A DNA stretch of 12,316 nucleotides. Origin: an uncultured Lachnospiraceae bacterium. GTDB taxonomy: Bacteria > Bacillota > Clostridia > Lachnospirales > Lachnospiraceae. The stretch lies in the NCBI GenBank assembly GCA_902782965.1, contig CACZPG010000031.1, positions 1 through 12,316 of the forward strand, read 5' to 3'. Positions within the stretch are counted from its first letter, which is position 1. The number at the start of each line of letters is the position of its first letter. The notes below the pieces were generated by a model. The model was given only the letters and a program-made list of their open reading frames with translations, had not been told where the DNA came from and ran no database searches. A program made the position numbers and the translations under genes. Positions 1-7,510 of this stretch are shown piece after piece.

Positions 1-91
1 CACTTTTTTACAGCTACTCGGCCTCCGTCAACGCTAAGCGCCGCTCCGCAATCGTTTGCCCAGGGAAGTCTCATGATTCAAATCCTGTATA
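1..91 (+). repeat. Left copy of a ~90 bp imperfect inverted repeat
   Basis: This GC-richer stretch lies downstream of the last gene. Read on the plus strand it contains, in order, CTTTTTTACAGC (3-14), CAACG (29-33), GTTTG (54-58), CAGGGAA (61-67), CTCATG (70-75), TTCAAATC (77-84) and TGTATA (86-91). The same blocks occur in the same order on the minus strand at 12181-12275, with small spacing differences. The two copies therefore face inward and flank the whole operon. The repeat may begin before base 1. It could be a dispersed intergenic element, the ends of a transferred unit, or a regulatory leader; the sequence alone does not decide. Confidence 0.6.
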
Positions 92-102
92 AATTAAGAA
101 AC

Positions 103-172
103 ATTCTTATATTTATTCTTATGTTTATTCTTATTTTTTTCTTATATTTTTTCTTATATTTAATCCTATATT
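103..172. repeat. Six imperfect 12-bp tandem repeats abutting the last stop codon
   Basis: Units read on the plus strand are ATTCTTATATTT, ATTCTTATGTTT, ATTCTTATTTTT, TTCTTATATTTT, TTCTTATATTT and AATCCTATATT, so the period is about 12 bp and the copies decay toward the gene. The array ends on the stop codon of the terminal gene (TAA, complement of 171-173). On the transcribed strand it is A-rich, so it is not an intrinsic terminator for this operon. It has the look of replication slippage in AT-rich spacer. Confidence 0.75.
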
Positions 173-1670
173 AATGCAGTACCATCGAAGTTCCATTCTC
201 AGTGCAGTTAGGATACTGGTTCTCTGAATCAGAGGTTGTTATATTCATTATCCTATCGGATATCATAACGCCTTCATGCTGTCCACTGACAATTATATCT
301 GTCTTTCCCTCTGATGTTTCACCCATATAGATACTGATACCTCCTATATGAACTTCTTCATCAGCCGGTACCCTGACAACAGTATCTGTACCTTCTGTCA
401 CTTCTTCAAATTTCTCATTCGAAAATTCTTCCGGAACATAGATATTTCCAATCTGTACAGGATGCGCATCAGATTCACCTTCGGAGGTTTCCTTCACGAA
501 GTTCTTATAAATCTTATTAAATGCCCCTGCCGATTCATCGTTATCATCAGTCAGAATCCATGCAGTTACATTTCGCCCATACATTTTCAGCACATCATGC
601 ACTGCTTTATAATCATTCTTAGCACCACCGTTTATTATTACCAGATTGCCCTGCTGATCATCAAGGGTTATAAAGTCGGGAGTCTTATCCGGAGAACCGT
701 AGGCCGTCAGTATCAGGTCTGTAGAATTAATAGTCTCTGCTGATTTACTGTCCATGGATTCCATAAGAAATCCTTTATTATTGAAGTAATACCAGACACC
801 GTCTATTTCAGCATTAGTATTCTTAAGTCGATTTCCAGAAGCATCGAGACAGTACCATCCGGTTCCATTAGATTTCCAGGTATAACCTGAAGATTCATTG
901 GAGGAACTTTCCGGAACATCTGGATTATAGTAGACGTTGTACCCACCCTTATCACTGATAAGCTTATAGCCATATGCAGTCATTGTCTCATAATCTATTG
1001 GTTTATCATATGTATTAACCACGAAGTTATACTTCAGACGTCTTGCATTTGACAGGATATAAGCATAATCCGGATTCTCACTCTCCATCTGTTTATATAT
1101 CTTCTTCTCATATTCAGAGGCTTTATCAATGTAATTCTCTGTGTCTCGTCCGTACATAGGCTCGATCTCACCGGAGTACAGACGAACTGCGGTTCTCAGA
1201 TCTCCACCCACCACACATCTTGGAGTCTTATCTGTCTTCAGCATTGCGTCACAGGCCTGTACTACTCCATGAGGAAGCTTATAGGAATCCTCAGCTATTC
1301 CAAGACCACTGTCTGCAAAAACATTGTCCCCGCCTACAGCAAGAAGTGCAATAAGCCCCACCAGGCTGATTACCTTCTTCCACTGAGTATCACATCTTCT
1401 GATCAACTCCATAAAGCCCATGAGAATTATGTAAACCATCGGTATCATCCAGAATAGTCTCCAGAAACGTATCTTACAGAAAATAATCTTATAACATACC
1501 GGATTTAGTATCACAAAGAGACTCATAAGAACAGGAATTATCACTCGGCTGTATTTCTTCCAGTCAAGGAACATCAGAAGAACACCTATGAACACTGCCA
1601 TTACCAGAAAGGTTGCGGTGCCATAGTACTCTGAAGTTTTCTCAAATATTGCTTTAAGAATTTCTTTCAT
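171..1670 (-). CDS. Mosaic membrane protein: DUF6077-like C-terminal half + CW repeat + degenerate metallo-beta-lactamase-like domain
   Basis: The 499-residue product starts at ATG with an AGGGA ribosome site 6-7 bases upstream. Hydrophobic helices lie at about 18-36, 43-60, 68-89 and 99-117. Residues 120-250 form an exported soluble domain (GGDLRTAVRLY, MYGRD, and a terminal GGYNVYYNP) resembling the C-terminal part of DUF6077-type polytopic glycosyltransferases. Residues 263-303 match a choline/glucan-binding-type repeat (GTGWYCLDASGN, DGVWYYFNNKG). Residues 341-391 align by eye with metallo-beta-lactamase folds: NLVIINGG stands for the usual IDGG strand, then GRNVTAWILT and GAFNKIY. The HxHxDH ligand positions read D-D-N-D-E-S (375-380), so metal-dependent hydrolysis is not expected. 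Later parts (IGNIYVPEEF, VHIGGISIYMG) fit the rest of that fold. No recognised family covers the full length. The role is unknown; likely extracytoplasmic, binding or structural. Confidence 0.8.
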   Translation of the reverse strand: MKEILKAIFEKTSEYYGTATFLVMAVFIGVLLMFLDWKKYSRVIIPVLMSLFVILNPVCYKIIFCKIRFWRLFWMIPMVYIILMGFMELIRRCDTQWKKVISLVGLIALLAVGGDNVFADSGLGIAEDSYKLPHGVVQACDAMLKTDKTPRCVVGGDLRTAVRLYSGEIEPMYGRDTENYIDKASEYEKKIYKQMESENPDYAYILSNARRLKYNFVVNTYDKPIDYETMTAYGYKLISDKGGYNVYYNPDVPESSSNESSGYTWKSNGTGWYCLDASGNRLKNTNAEIDGVWYYFNNKGFLMESMDSKSAETINSTDLILTAYGSPDKTPDFITLDDQQGNLVIINGGAKNDYKAVHDVLKMYGRNVTAWILTDDNDESAGAFNKIYKNFVKETSEGESDAHPVQIGNIYVPEEFSNEKFEEVTEGTDTVVRVPADEEVHIGGISIYMGETSEGKTDIIVSGQHEGVMISDRIMNITTSDSENQYPNCTENGTSMVLH

Positions 1671-1806
1671 GACATTTCCCTGATTATATATTTCCCTGAT
1701 TAAATATTTTCCTGATTATAATTTTGAATAATTAAACAAATCTCTACGGATTATAAACAAACAATTATCTGCGGATTTTATTTCACTTCCTGTCAGTATG
1801 TCTATA
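1671..1806 (-). other. 136-bp gap between the two halves of the DUF6077-like pair
   Basis: This is the widest spacer in the operon and is very AT-rich. It carries a three-copy 16-bp repeat next to the downstream start. The reading frame of the downstream gene is open from about 1840 to a TAA at 1716-1718, overlapping the end of the upstream gene. One frame change and that one stop would therefore separate the two genes. No promoter or terminator is evident. Confidence 0.5.
1673..1720 (-). repeat. Three 16-bp tandem repeats, each with a Shine-Dalgarno-like CAGGGA/CAGGAA
   Basis: On the plus strand TTCCCTGATTA occurs from 1676 and 1692, and TTTCCTGATTA from 1708, giving a 16-bp period. On the transcribed strand each unit contains ATCAGGGA or ATCAGGAA. 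The copy nearest the terminal gene is its ribosome binding site; the other two lie 16 and 32 bases further upstream. A fourth, decayed unit may follow at 1721-1736. Confidence 0.75.
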
Positions 1807-2934
1807 TCAGCCAAGATATTTATCCAGAGTATAGACAGCACTCAATAAATAAAGCAAGGCATTGGGAACACAGAGAATACAGGATATTATAAAGACCCTG
1901 ATATTTCTTCTGATTATTCCAGCATAAAGTCCATATATCGCAATCATAACAGCTGCCAGCACCATGCCCATGCTGCTCATTAATGACATAGCCATATTAA
2001 CTGTAAAGATAAGAATAAAATCTCTCAGATCCTCACCCTTAGTATTACTCTTAGTATTATTCTTAGTATCACTCTTTCTCTCGGTAATCCTTCCAAACAG
2101 ATATATCATGGTAAGTGTTCCGAATAGCGCCATGGTAGCTTTTCCCTGCCAGATACGGATCACGGAAACAGTTTCCTGACTATGAGTTGAATAATTACCA
2201 AAGATGATGAAGGCAAGCACTGCGATCAGTCCTATACTCTTATCAGTAATGCTTCTTTCCCCGAGAAGTATCCAGTAAATCAGTAATATAAGTATCATTG
2301 CAATTACCGGATATACGGAATGCGCATATACAGTTGCATTTAATCCTGACAGTTTGGCGCCATAGGCAAGAAATGCGGACCACTGACCTATCAGATCCTT
2401 CTTAAAGTCCCGATAGCCTTCATTAATCGGACCTCCGGTTACAGGATCAGTACTCAGTATGCGATTGGTTCTCAGTATATCTCCGGCATTTACAAGGAAT
2501 CTTGAGTCATCCGCATCATAGAATAATGTCATCTCTATAACACAGATAAGTCCGATTGCCAGCAATATAAATATCACAAAAGCTATAACATCACTTTTCG
2601 TCTTAAACACGGAAATAAGGGCGTACTTTTCGTCGCCCTTATTTCCTCTGATATCTTTAATTATTATGACAAGACCGGCTATAGCTGCTAATATGACCAC
2701 TACGGTCACAGGAATAAAAACGCAGCTGAAGGATGCCTTAAGCATCGTTACAGGAATAGCCAGAAGTTCTATCATCGTCCATATCAGAAGATATCCGGAG
2801 ATGAGAAATAAACCCATATTCATGGCTTTATCATTTTTTCTGCCCTGAATAAGAAACAGAAAACTCTTACCTGCCAGAAATGGAATAACAATCCCCACCA
2901 ATATACATCTGATAAGTGTAAGTGCATTCAGCAT
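1807..2934 (-). CDS. DUF6077-like polytopic membrane protein (putative GT-C type), probably the N-terminal half of a split protein
   Basis: The chosen start is the ATG at 2932-2934. AGGTGA sits 7 bases before it, whereas the TTG at 2938-2940 would be almost on top of that site. This gives 375 residues. About nine hydrophobic segments are visible. The long outer loop after the fourth segment begins FYDADDSRFLVNAGDIL (about residues 138-154) and continues with DPVTGG and DLIGQWSAF. Acidic D-x-D-D in the first outer loop is typical of GT-C-fold enzymes that use polyprenyl-phosphate sugars. A hydrophilic loop (about 285-302) consists of DTK/NTK repeats. The protein stops after an apparent helix, without the usual C-terminal helices and soluble domain; these appear in the next gene. 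The TGA stop of the DUF4422 gene lies 7 bases upstream, so translation is probably coupled. Substrate is unknown. Confidence 0.75.
   Translation of the reverse strand: MLNALTLIRCILVGIVIPFLAGKSFLFLIQGRKNDKAMNMGLFLISGYLLIWTMIELLAIPVTMLKASFSCVFIPVTVVVILAAIAGLVIIIKDIRGNKGDEKYALISVFKTKSDVIAFVIFILLAIGLICVIEMTLFYDADDSRFLVNAGDILRTNRILSTDPVTGGPINEGYRDFKKDLIGQWSAFLAYGAKLSGLNATVYAHSVYPVIAMILILLIYWILLGERSITDKSIGLIAVLAFIIFGNYSTHSQETVSVIRIWQGKATMALFGTLTMIYLFGRITERKSDTKNNTKSNTKGEDLRDFILIFTVNMAMSLMSSMGMVLAAVMIAIYGLYAGIIRRNIRVFIISCILCVPNALLYLLSAVYTLDKYLG
2038..2077 (-). repeat. In-frame 12-bp tandem repeat encoding (S/N)(D/N)TK units
   Basis: On the plus strand CTTAGTAT recurs at 2038, 2050 and 2062, followed by a partial copy at 2074. 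It encodes SDTKNNTKSNTK in the cytoplasmic or outer loop near residues 288-299 of the DUF6077-like protein. The period is a multiple of three, so copy-number change would keep the frame. Confidence 0.8.
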
Positions 2935-2941
2935 ATACAAG

Positions 2942-3709
2942 TCACCTGAATTTACGTTTTAGGAATCTGGTACCCTTAATCAGCCAGTTCTGCTTTTCCA
3001 TGAAAATATAAGGGATTTCCAGATATTTATATCCCTTTGTTTCAATCCATACATCCAGAAGTCTTTCGCTAACAAATCCGAAAACTCTTGAATCATTCTC
3101 ATTATACTGGGAAATATCAAGTCTTTTCTCAAGTTCAAAAAGAATATCAAACAGCCACTTACAATACTCATCGAAATACTGCCTTTTCATAATGAACATA
3201 TTGAATCTGTGACCACTTGTACGTTTCATCACCTTATCATAAGCAGATAAATAATCAGGACATTTCTCACTTATGATTTCCCTGGTGGTATCCAGATCCT
3301 CAGCATGATGAGCATGGATGTACTGACTGTAATTAGTCTCAATAAAATAATGTCTCTTTTTCGGAAGAAGTATATCAGCCTTCTTGAATAATCCCTTAAG
3401 TTCTCTGGAGTTTAGTACTCTTTCCTTCTTATCTCCTTTACGCCTTACAGAGAAATGTCTTCTGTAATGTACCAGACCGGCATAATCGGACTTCAGATTC
3501 TTCCAGGCCCAGTAAAGCCCTGTAAGTTCACAGTAGTTCTTATTCTTTCGACTGATTTCATCACCTGTGTTATCCTTTCTGTAACCAAGATTCACAGGTC
3601 TTCCCTCGGGAGTCTTATTAACATCCGCTCCTACCTGAAGCGGAATATAAATACCATCCTCAGGCATCCAGTATTTTTTATGTGTTGCAACAATTATTCC
3701 GGAATCCAC
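2942..3709 (-). CDS. DUF4422 family glycosyltransferase
   Basis: The 255-residue soluble protein starts at a GTG (3707-3709) with GAGGA 6-8 bases upstream. This start puts IIVATHKKYW at residues 5-14, where DUF4422 proteins normally begin. Family hallmarks follow in order: GDEISRKNKNYCELTGLYWAWKN (49-71, split here only as landmarks GDEIS, YCELTGLYWAWKN), YAGLVHYRRHF (76-86), a central HAHHAED (132-138), FNMFIMKR (169-176) and SRVFGFVSERLLDVW (207-221). DUF4422 enzymes occur in capsule and cell-wall glycan loci and are GT-A-like cytoplasmic transferases. The sugar cannot be read from the sequence. A basic C-terminus (KGTRFLKRKFR) may touch the membrane. The start overlaps the upstream phosphoglycerol-transferase gene by 16 bases, which suggests translational coupling and fixes both genes in one operon. 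Confidence 0.9.
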   Translation of the reverse strand: MDSGIIVATHKKYWMPEDGIYIPLQVGADVNKTPEGRPVNLGYRKDNTGDEISRKNKNYCELTGLYWAWKNLKSDYAGLVHYRRHFSVRRKGDKKERVLNSRELKGLFKKADILLPKKRHYFIETNYSQYIHAHHAEDLDTTREIISEKCPDYLSAYDKVMKRTSGHRFNMFIMKRQYFDEYCKWLFDILFELEKRLDISQYNENDSRVFGFVSERLLDVWIETKGYKYLEIPYIFMEKQNWLIKGTRFLKRKFR

Positions 3710-5535
3710 ATCTGTTCCTCTTCACTATAATTCCATGTATTTATTAAATAATGATCAATTCCTTTTACCGTGAAATATATTTTCATGGTCAGATCCTTAA
3801 AGTCTGCCGAAGTACCTTCTATAACTGCCTGATTGGAGAATTTGGCAGGATTGTTAGCATAGGTAACCCGTGCCATATCATAGTGCCTTGTTTCTCCGGT
3901 TCTGTTATTTATCACTTCCAGATCAGCCTCTTCCAGAGACGCTGCTTTAATCGATCTAATATGAAGCTGTGTTACCTGAACTCCCGAACCATCTTCAAGT
4001 TCAGTAACAGAAATCTTTGCCTTCTTGATTCTGTCCAGATCCTCAGTAGTAATTACTACCTCGCTAAGCTTATCCATAAATACAGACGGAACATTAATTC
4101 TGTCTGAGCACACCTTCTCACCGTATTTTTCAACGATTGTTTCTTCGTCAGAATAGAGATTCACTCCAAGTCCGAGTCTGTTACCTTCAATAGTAACTCC
4201 CATAGCTGCAAGGGTTGTCGGGAAGAGATCCAAGGTTGAGAAATCCCTGGCATCTTTATTCTCTTTCTCAGCAGCTCCGTTAATGATACAGGTATAGGTT
4301 CTTCGGGAATATTTCTTGGATACATCCTTAACGAAATTAGGATCCATCGTAGGATGATCACCGGTGATTACAATTGTTGTATTCTCATAGAAATCCTGCT
4401 GCTGAGCCCACCTTACAAATTCCTCAGCCATTTTGCTGGAGCAGGCCAGAACATTTCCATACTGGGAATCATATTTATTCTCACAATTACGACATACATA
4501 TCCATCAGGGAAATGTGTATCAACCGTAAGCATTGTCATATTGAAAGGTTTCTTACCGGAGGAAAGCTCAAGGCACTGTTCCTTCGCATATTCAAAAAGC
4601 TTCTCATCCTCATAACCCCACCAGACTTTATAATCGGCAGGAATCTTTCCCTCATTAATTGCCCAGTTATAATCCAGCATGGCATAATTTCCATGCTCTG
4701 TGAAATATGACTCACGGCCTCCGAAATGTGCCTCTGATCCAAGCAGAAGCACCTGCTTATAATCCTCTCTGTTAAGAATATCACCCAGAGTAGTAACTCC
4801 GGAGAAGAAGCTGTCCTCTCTTCCCATGGAATTAGCCCCCAGAGAAATCTGCAGAGGAAGTCCCGAGGTTGTTCCGAACATGGCTCCCATGGTCCAGTTA
4901 GTTCCGGGAAATGCTGCTCCTCCTCTCAATTTATCATCATCGCTGAAGCATTCATTCTCCTTTGCCAGAGCAGTAAGCTCAGGAATATAATCAGTTTCAA
5001 AATATCCACCCGAATCTTTATCGGAATAAGTCACTTCCATAGATTCAAGATAAATATATATAAGATTTCTTTTCTTCTCAGGAAATTCTATCTTAACTTT
5101 CTTGGGATCTGTATAATTTATCTCAATGAAATCTTCACCCTCAAATTTCTTTGCCTTAAGATAGTTAAAGGAATAAGAGAAAAGTCCGACATTTCTTTCT
5201 ATTCTCAAAAGACTGATTCCCATAAGGAGCAGTCCGATAGCAGCCAACGATATAAAGAATGCCTTTGTCTTAGCTTTATGCTTCTTTATAACAATAATAA
5301 AAATAACAGCAAATACAATAATGACAAGGACTGCCGGTATGAGGAATTTAATAATATAATCCTTTATCATATCGGGATTTGTACCATTAAGCGGTGCAAG
5401 AATATGATATAGTACCTCTGCCGCAGTAAGTTCGGCCCATCTGCTCAGAAGCCATATCTGTGTAAAGAATAAAACAACAGAAAACATAAAGAACAGTATT
5501 ATTAAGACTTTAATTATGTTTTTTAGAATTTTCAT
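3694..5535 (-). CDS. LTA synthase-like phosphoglycerol transferase, second tandem copy
   Basis: The 613-residue protein has an ATG with GAGG 7 bases upstream. It has three membrane helices (about 7-27, 62-83, 93-110) rather than the five of LtaS, then an extracellular sulfatase/alkaline-phosphatase-superfamily domain. Visible catalytic features are IYLESMEVT (metal ligand E164), TTSGLPL (nucleophile T223), a GGRESYF block (272-278), TVDTHF (H341) and TGDHPTM (D393, H394). Cys348 and Cys351 follow the histidine loop directly and Cys365 lies shortly after. After about residue 490 there is an extra C-terminal domain absent from LtaS. The motif WAELTAAEVLYHILAPLNGTNP near the N-terminus (landmarks WAEL and PLNGTNP) is shared with the preceding gene. 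It is expected to transfer phosphoglycerol from phosphatidylglycerol to an outer acceptor. The family also includes sugar-modifying enzymes of streptococcal glycans, so an LTA backbone is not implied. Confidence 0.88.
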   Translation of the reverse strand: MKILKNIIKVLIILFFMFSVVLFFTQIWLLSRWAELTAAEVLYHILAPLNGTNPDMIKDYIIKFLIPAVLVIIVFAVIFIIVIKKHKAKTKAFFISLAAIGLLLMGISLLRIERNVGLFSYSFNYLKAKKFEGEDFIEINYTDPKKVKIEFPEKKRNLIYIYLESMEVTYSDKDSGGYFETDYIPELTALAKENECFSDDDKLRGGAAFPGTNWTMGAMFGTTSGLPLQISLGANSMGREDSFFSGVTTLGDILNREDYKQVLLLGSEAHFGGRESYFTEHGNYAMLDYNWAINEGKIPADYKVWWGYEDEKLFEYAKEQCLELSSGKKPFNMTMLTVDTHFPDGYVCRNCENKYDSQYGNVLACSSKMAEEFVRWAQQQDFYENTTIVITGDHPTMDPNFVKDVSKKYSRRTYTCIINGAAEKENKDARDFSTLDLFPTTLAAMGVTIEGNRLGLGVNLYSDEETIVEKYGEKVCSDRINVPSVFMDKLSEVVITTEDLDRIKKAKISVTELEDGSGVQVTQLHIRSIKAASLEEADLEVINNRTGETRHYDMARVTYANNPAKFSNQAVIEGTSADFKDLTMKIYFTVKGIDHYLINTWNYSEEEQMWIPE

Positions 5536-5564
5536 TTCAAAACCTCATAAGAGAATTTTATTTC

Positions 5565-5597
5565 TATTCAGAATATTTATTCAGAATGCCTATTCAT
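5565..5597 (-). repeat. 13-bp tandem repeat spanning the stop codon between the two LTA synthase-like genes
   Basis: TATTCAGAAT occurs at 5565 and 5578, and a partial TATTCAT at 5591, giving a 13-bp period. The third unit overlaps the last codons and TAG stop of the upstream paralogue, and the others lie in the 54-bp spacer. On the transcribed strand ATTCTGAAT units could pair weakly. No T-run follows, so it is not a terminator. Confidence 0.65.
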
Positions 5598-7425
5598 AGC
5601 CTTCACTCCACTCATATACTTTATAGTGTTTTATCCCCTGTACAGTAAAGTATATCTTAATGATTATATCACTTTTTTCATTTTCTGCTATATCTGTTTT
5701 TGCTTTTACCGAAAACATATTCGGATCATTTTTCTTAGCTTTGATAGTCATGTCATAATCCAGCTTCTCTCCGGTGGATTTTCTGATTACTTCCATCTCT
5801 GCCTTTTCCAGACTTTTTATATTTATAGCCTTTATTTTCGGAATTGTAACCGTCAGCTTTCCGTCATCAGCGGCTTTAAATTTAATATCACAACTCTGTA
5901 CCTTATCAAGAGTCTGCTTAGTAATAACTATATGACTCTGTTTGGTCATAAATGCTGACGGAGTCCCTACCTTACTGTCAAGATCACTTGCCCCGTACTG
6001 TTCAATAAGAGTCTCCTTATCCGAATACAGATTGGTTCCCAGTCCAAGCCTGTCTCCTTCTATACTGACTCCCATCGCAGCAAGCGTAGTCGGAAACATA
6101 TCCATTGTAGTATATTTTCTGTCAGCATATTCTGTTCTTTCAGTTCCGCTGTTCAGAATATTCACATAGGTTCTTCTCTGATAATCAGCACTTACATCAT
6201 TACAGAAATCCTTGTCCATTGTAGGATGATCTCCTGACAGAATAACTGTTGTATTATCATAGAAAGGCTGCTGCTGAATCCATCTTACAAATTCCACAAC
6301 CTGCCTGCTGGCACAGGAATAGACATTTGCATACTGATTATCTCCATGCTCCTTGCCACACAGATCACATATATACCCATTTTCAAAATGTGTATCAACC
6401 GTCAGAATAGTGAAATTGAAAGGTTCTTCTTCAGCAGATAAACGTGTAAGTTCTTCTTTTGCATAATCATAGAGCTTTTCATCCTCAAAGCCCCACCATA
6501 CGAAGTAATCCTCAGGAATCTTGCCTTCCTTCTTAGCCCAGTTATAATCCAGCAGTGCATAATCTCCATGCTGGGTGAAGTATGTATCCCGGCCTCCGAA
6601 CTTTGCCTCGGAACCTATCATGAGTTCCTGCTTATAACCGTTATTCTTCAGGATATCTCCGAGAGTAATAAGATCCGGGAAGAATTCACTCTGCTTGGCC
6701 ATGGCATTTCCACCAACAGATACCTGAAGGGGAAGTCCCGAAGTCTGAGCAAACATTCCTCCCATAGTCCAGTTGGTACCCTCCAGAGATACTCCGCCTT
6801 CCAGAAGTTTATCCTCTTCTCCACCATTTTCGGCTGAGAAATCCTCTCCCTCAGCTGACAGGTCTGAAAGTTCCGGAATCAGATTCTCCGGAAAAGCTCC
6901 ACCGTATTGTGAATCTGTAAAGGTCATCTCTACGGATTCAAGGTAAATATATATAAGATTTCTCTTTTTGTCCGGAAACTCTATCCTGACACTTCCCGGA
7001 TCAACATAGTTATTCCCTATAAAGTCTTCTCCCTTGCCCGAAGATGCCGCCATGTAGGATCTAACATAGGAAATAAATCCAAGTTTCTTCTCAATAAGGA
7101 CTCCCGAGAGAACAAACAACCCGAGAGCTCCAGCCAGAAAAATAATATATACTATTAAAGCCTTTGCCTTTTTGTGAGCAAGTATCGCTACGAACACTGC
7201 TACAGCCATTATAAGAATCACAGGAATCAGATATTTGACAATATAACTGACAACCATCTGAGGATTAGAGCCTTCCAGAGGCTGAGTCAGATGAAACATC
7301 ACCTCATTGGCATTAAGATCCGACCAGGTTCTGATCAGCCAGACTTCAGTTGCAAAGATCAGACCGGACAGAAAGGTTAATAACAGTATTAATATTTTTA
7401 TTATTTTCTTTACTATTGATTTCAT
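5590..7425 (-). CDS. LTA synthase-like phosphoglycerol transferase, first tandem copy
   Basis: The 611-residue protein has an ATG with a moderate AAGAG ribosome site. Three membrane helices (about 7-26, 62-83, 88-110) precede an extracellular sulfatase-superfamily catalytic domain. Key blocks are IYLESVEMT (E163), QTSGLPL (nucleophile T228), FGGRDTYF (277-283), TVDTHF (H346) and SGDHPTM (D399, H400). Cys353, Cys356 and Cys371 form a CxxC plus C set next to the active-site histidine loop. Residues from about 495 form an additional beta-rich C-terminal domain. It is collinear with the following gene over its whole length: for example 19 of 26 residues match between PDKKRNLIYIYLES-type and PEKKRNLIYIYLES-type blocks. 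The pair therefore arose by duplication. All catalytic residues are intact in both copies. The two copies may act on different acceptors or positions, as primase/synthase pairs do in other LtaS systems; that is an inference. Confidence 0.88.
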   Translation of the reverse strand: MKSIVKKIIKILILLLTFLSGLIFATEVWLIRTWSDLNANEVMFHLTQPLEGSNPQMVVSYIVKYLIPVILIMAVAVFVAILAHKKAKALIVYIIFLAGALGLFVLSGVLIEKKLGFISYVRSYMAASSGKGEDFIGNNYVDPGSVRIEFPDKKRNLIYIYLESVEMTFTDSQYGGAFPENLIPELSDLSAEGEDFSAENGGEEDKLLEGGVSLEGTNWTMGGMFAQTSGLPLQVSVGGNAMAKQSEFFPDLITLGDILKNNGYKQELMIGSEAKFGGRDTYFTQHGDYALLDYNWAKKEGKIPEDYFVWWGFEDEKLYDYAKEELTRLSAEEEPFNFTILTVDTHFENGYICDLCGKEHGDNQYANVYSCASRQVVEFVRWIQQQPFYDNTTVILSGDHPTMDKDFCNDVSADYQRRTYVNILNSGTERTEYADRKYTTMDMFPTTLAAMGVSIEGDRLGLGTNLYSDKETLIEQYGASDLDSKVGTPSAFMTKQSHIVITKQTLDKVQSCDIKFKAADDGKLTVTIPKIKAINIKSLEKAEMEVIRKSTGEKLDYDMTIKAKKNDPNMFSVKAKTDIAENEKSDIIIKIYFTVQGIKHYKVYEWSEGYE

Positions 7426-7510
7426 ATCTCAGCTCTTCTTATAAAGCTTCGTTATAGCTACTATTCTTAGTTGCCTTAATTATCTTAATATTATTCATAA
7501 CTTCCAATTA

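Noticed and set aside
70..90. tRNA-like T-loop sequence (TTCAAATCC)
   Set aside because: The flanking bases do not form a T-stem, and no acceptor, D or anticodon arm can be drawn around it.
103..172. T-rich tract as an intrinsic terminator
   Set aside because: The T-runs are on the plus strand; the operon is transcribed on the other strand, where the tract is A-rich, and no GC stem precedes it.
103..172. CRISPR array
   Set aside because: Units are about 12 bp, contiguous and degenerate, without spacers; no cas gene is present.
2935..2940. TTG start at 2940 for the DUF6077-like gene
   Set aside because: The AGGTGA ribosome site would lie only about one base from TTG, whereas it is 7 bases from the ATG at 2934.
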